Assembly: GCF_000296815.2 (NCBI RefSeq)
Contig: NZ_CAIT01000010.1
Span: 124,001-188,000, forward strand
Length of the DNA: 64,000 nucleotides
Source: Fibrisoma limi BUZ 3
GTDB lineage: Bacteria; Bacteroidota; Bacteroidia; Cytophagales; Spirosomataceae
Direction: 5' to 3'
The position numbers and the translations under genes were made by a program. Positions 62,080 through 64,000 of the stretch are shown in pieces; position 1 is the first letter of the stretch; the number at the start of each line of letters is the position of its first letter. Below the pieces are notes generated by a model. That model was given only the letters and a program-made list of their open reading frames with translations. It was not told the DNA's origin and did not search any database.

Positions 62080-63327
62080 TTATTTCTTATCGACTTTGTC
62101 AACCATTTTTTCGAGCGCATCTTCTACGTCATCGGCCATTCGGTTGACTTCGCGCTTCACCTTTTTGAAGTCGTCTTCACCGGCTCGCTGAACTTTGTAA
62201 TACGAGTCAGTGAGCTGCCGACGCTTGTCCTCAAGGTCCTTGATACGATCTTCGCGGTCTTTACGCGCTTTCTTACTTTCGCCTTTTACTTCCTCCCGGG
62301 CGTCTTCCAACTGTTCGTCGATCTTGTCCAGTTGCTCCGAAAGCCGATCGGTCAGATCACGGCGTTCTTCGCTGAACTCGTCGTTACGATCCCGGTTACT
62401 ACGTCGGTTGTCACGATCGCGATCGTCCCGCTGATTGTCACGGTTGTCATATCGGCGGTCGTCATCCCGGCGGCTGTCACGATCGTCGTAACGTTGGTTA
62501 CGATTGTCCCGCTCGTCGGAGTAACGGTCACTGTTCCGGCTGTTGCGGTCGCGATCGTCATAGCGATCATTGTACGAATAGCGGTCATCCTGATACCGGT
62601 TGCTGTACCGATCGTCCATCATCCGACGGTCATCGTTCCGACGGTCGTTATAGCTGTAGCGGTCATTGTTACGATCATCGTACCGGCGATCATCATACGA
62701 CTGCCGGTCGCGATCGTCGCGGTACCGATCACTCATACGATCATCACGGTCGTCCATCATTCGGCGATCATCGTAGCGATCACGGTAAGAGTCGTTCGAG
62801 CGGCTATCGTAGCGGTCGTCACGACGGCTGTAGGAGTCATACCGGTCATCTTGATTGTCGCGGTAGCTGTAGGAATCGCTGCGGCTGTCCCGGTCATCCC
62901 GGCTGTTGTTCGAATCGCTGCCTGACATGCGGCTGGAACGATCATCACGGTCGCGGCTGTCCTGATCAGAAGAACTGTATCGGTTGTTGTACGAATTGCC
63001 CCGGTCACTGCTGCGCGAATCATCCCGGTTCTGCTCGTTGTCACGATCGTTGTTTTTACCGCTGAACAAGCCGCTCAGGCCACTTTTTTTGCTGTCACGC
63101 TTGTTCTGATCCTGATCGCGGTCACGGTCCGAATTTCGATTGCGGTCGTTGCTGGCGTAGCGATCCTGTGAGTCATTATTTCGGCTGTCCCGGTCGCGCT
63201 GAGATGCGCTCTGCCGGCTGCGTCCTGAGTTCGAGTCGCCGTAAAGCCAATTCTCGAACGAGGCACAGGAGGATAAACTAACAGTAGCAGCAATCATCGA
63301 TGCTACTACCCATGTTCTCTTTTTCAT
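62080..63327 (-). CDS. Arg/Asp/Ser-rich disordered lipoprotein with C-terminal coiled coil
   Basis: A 415-residue protein with no recognised family. The signal peptide ends in lipobox LSSC21. Residues about 35-315 are almost wholly Arg, Asp, Ser, Asn and Tyr, in short repeats such as DDRYDSYSRRDDRYDS and RYSYNDRRNDD, with RMMDD recurring. This mix is like eukaryotic RS/RD domains and should be disordered and near net neutral. The last 100 residues are highly charged helix (EERRDLTDRLSEQLDKIDEQL and similar), a likely coiled coil. The start is ATG 63327 (MKKRTW); the longer frame lacks sense. The protein should sit in the outer membrane, facing the periplasm or surface. Confidence 0.85.
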   Translation of the reverse strand: MKKRTWVVASMIAATVSLSSCASFENWLYGDSNSGRSRQSASQRDRDSRNNDSQDRYASNDRNRNSDRDRDQDQNKRDSKKSGLSGLFSGKNNDRDNEQNRDDSRSSDRGNSYNNRYSSSDQDSRDRDDRSSRMSGSDSNNSRDDRDSRSDSYSYRDNQDDRYDSYSRRDDRYDSRSNDSYRDRYDDRRMMDDRDDRMSDRYRDDRDRQSYDDRRYDDRNNDRYSYNDRRNDDRRMMDDRYSNRYQDDRYSYNDRYDDRDRNSRNSDRYSDERDNRNQRYDDRDSRRDDDRRYDNRDNQRDDRDRDNRRSNRDRNDEFSEERRDLTDRLSEQLDKIDEQLEDAREEVKGESKKARKDREDRIKDLEDKRRQLTDSYYKVQRAGEDDFKKVKREVNRMADDVEDALEKMVDKVDKK

Positions 63328-63426
63328 AACGTTTCTTCTTAGTAGACGATGCCAATCAATATTGTTAGCCCAAAAAGCGTACCAAGCCACTTTTTAGTCA
63401 ATCAACCAGCGAAACGCTATAAATGT

Positions 63427-63455
63427 TAGAATTCATTCTACATAGTTTGTAGAAT
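63427..63455. promoter_or_regulatory. Possible operator with three TAGAAT half-sites
   Basis: TAGAAT (63427-63432), ATTCTA (63435-63440) and TAGAAT (63450-63455) form overlapping inverted repeats. They lie about 100 nt upstream of the Arg/Asp-rich lipoprotein gene and could bind a regulator, but no promoter is clear and the arms are short. Confidence 0.35.
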
Positions 63456-63533
63456 ACATTGCGCACGTATCCCGGGCTTCAACCCGTTGTTTTTTAGCGG
63501 CTAATAAATAAAAAGCGTGAGCCCGGAACGCAA

Positions 63534-64000
63534 TCACTTCACAACAACCGTCCCTGCTCCGTTGTAACTCCGATAGTCGGGGTTGTACATCGCATCGGCC
63601 GAGACTGGCCCCAGCACAAACCGGCCTTTGGACACTGCCCGGACGAGGTAATAAAAGGTGCGCTCGGTTTTATCGGCTTTTGTATAGAAATTGATCCGAT
63701 CGTCACGAACATCAAAGTGGTCGGGAACAGTGGGTTTCTGAATCCAGGGCATATCCCGGGGTTCGGTCAAACGAGGGTTCTCTATCTCAAAACCAGCCGG
63801 AAGCAGATCTGTTACGACTACGTTATCAACAGTGAGGCCATTTTGACTAAGCAGGGTCAGCTTAACGACAACCAGATCGTTTTGCTGGAAGGTCTCGAGC
63901 GGCTTGCCGTCGCGGCTGAGAAACTCACGTCGAACGTATAAACCGTTGTCTTCTTCCGTAACGGTACCGCTGGCCGGTACGCCCTCGCTCTGGGCGAAAT
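63534..64000 (-). CDS. Bacterial alpha-2-macroglobulin family protein (C-terminal part; 5' end outside window)
   Basis: The frame is open to the right edge and ends at a stop at 63534-63536. The visible 155 residues match the C-terminal end of bacterial alpha-2-macroglobulins: VVVKLTLLSQ, VVVTDLLPAGFEIENPRL, then RTFYYLVRAVSKGRFVLGPVSADAMYNPDYRSYNGAG. These proteins are envelope-bound and trap or inhibit proteases. The thioester motif (usually CLEQ) would lie outside the window and cannot be judged. The M1 and M28 peptidases nearby are not evidence of a link. Confidence 0.88.
   Translation of the reverse strand, partial: FAQSEGVPASGTVTEEDNGLYVRREFLSRDGKPLETFQQNDLVVVKLTLLSQNGLTVDNVVVTDLLPAGFEIENPRLTEPRDMPWIQKPTVPDHFDVRDDRINFYTKADKTERTFYYLVRAVSKGRFVLGPVSADAMYNPDYRSYNGAGTVVVK

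Noticed and set aside
61606-62925. A 439-codon plus-strand frame with many Val, Ile and Thr
   Set aside because: It is the mirror of the Arg/Asp-rich lipoprotein gene and runs on into the antisense of the gamma-carbonic anhydrase gene. The minus-strand frame has a signal peptide, lipobox and terminator; this one has none.

Overview
The window looks like chromosomal DNA of a Bacteroidota member, most likely order Cytophagales, near Spirosoma and its relatives. The evidence is: two proteins with C-terminal type IX secretion sorting domains; promoters that fit the Bacteroidota pattern TTG-N17-20-TAnnTTTG; few recognisable Shine-Dalgarno sites; an ExbB-ExbD-ExbD-TonB operon; a short NuoG; and a two-gene atpDC locus. 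The genus is inferred, not shown. I see no phage, insertion sequence or CRISPR array.

Layout. 1-2.0 kb: the GTPase genes era and der (minus strand, der cut by the window edge). 2.1 kb: initiator tRNA with a textbook promoter and terminator. 2.3-5.9 kb: a tightly packed operon with two probable outer-membrane proteins, a lipoprotein phosphodiesterase (GDPD) and a metallophosphoesterase. 5.9-11.0 kb: a lipoprotein, an unknown anchored protein, an exported amidohydrolase and an M28 peptidase. 11.4-16.3 kb: a methyltransferase gene facing a glycan operon (two GT2 glycosyltransferases, DUF2304, a large membrane protein). 16.5-19.5 kb: gcvP. 19.9-25.9 kb: ExbB/ExbD/ExbD/TonB, a small membrane protein and a PstS-like lipoprotein, then a periplasmic TPR protein. 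26.0-27.7 kb: adk and obg. 27.8-33.1 kb: two tandem paralogous secreted SGNH esterases. 33.3-41.5 kb: nuoA to nuoJ, with nuoKLMN absent. 41.7-44.9 kb: thiolase and acyl-CoA dehydrogenase genes that share a palindromic operator, AGTATGC-NN-GCATACT. 45.0-53.3 kb: acylphosphatase, a second acyl-CoA dehydrogenase-like flavoprotein, a GyrI-like protein, a Gfo/Idh/MocA oxidoreductase, a haem-binding protein, an ABC ATPase, an exported DinB-fold protein and a 1005-residue membrane/TPR protein. 53.6-55.4 kb: atpD-atpC. 55.6-57.9 kb: a multi-PAS histidine kinase. 58 kb: a tRNA-Pro(GGG) and a decayed tandem copy. 58.3-64 kb: M1 peptidase, HupE/UreJ-like protein, gamma-carbonic anhydrase-like protein, an extraordinary Arg/Asp-rich lipoprotein, and the C-terminal end of an alpha-2-macroglobulin gene.

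Working together. The nuo and atp genes supply respiration and ATP synthesis. The ExbBD-TonB block supplies energy to outer-membrane transport. The thiolase/dehydrogenase pair is probably a fatty-acid-responsive beta-oxidation regulon controlled by a regulator encoded elsewhere.

The points most worth pursuing are the shared operator, the Arg/Asp-rich lipoprotein, the long intergenic inverted repeats (several of them inside operons), the tandem tRNA-Pro decay, the split nuo operon, and the GDPD/metallophosphoesterase operon. All domain calls come from reading motifs by eye; no database search was run.
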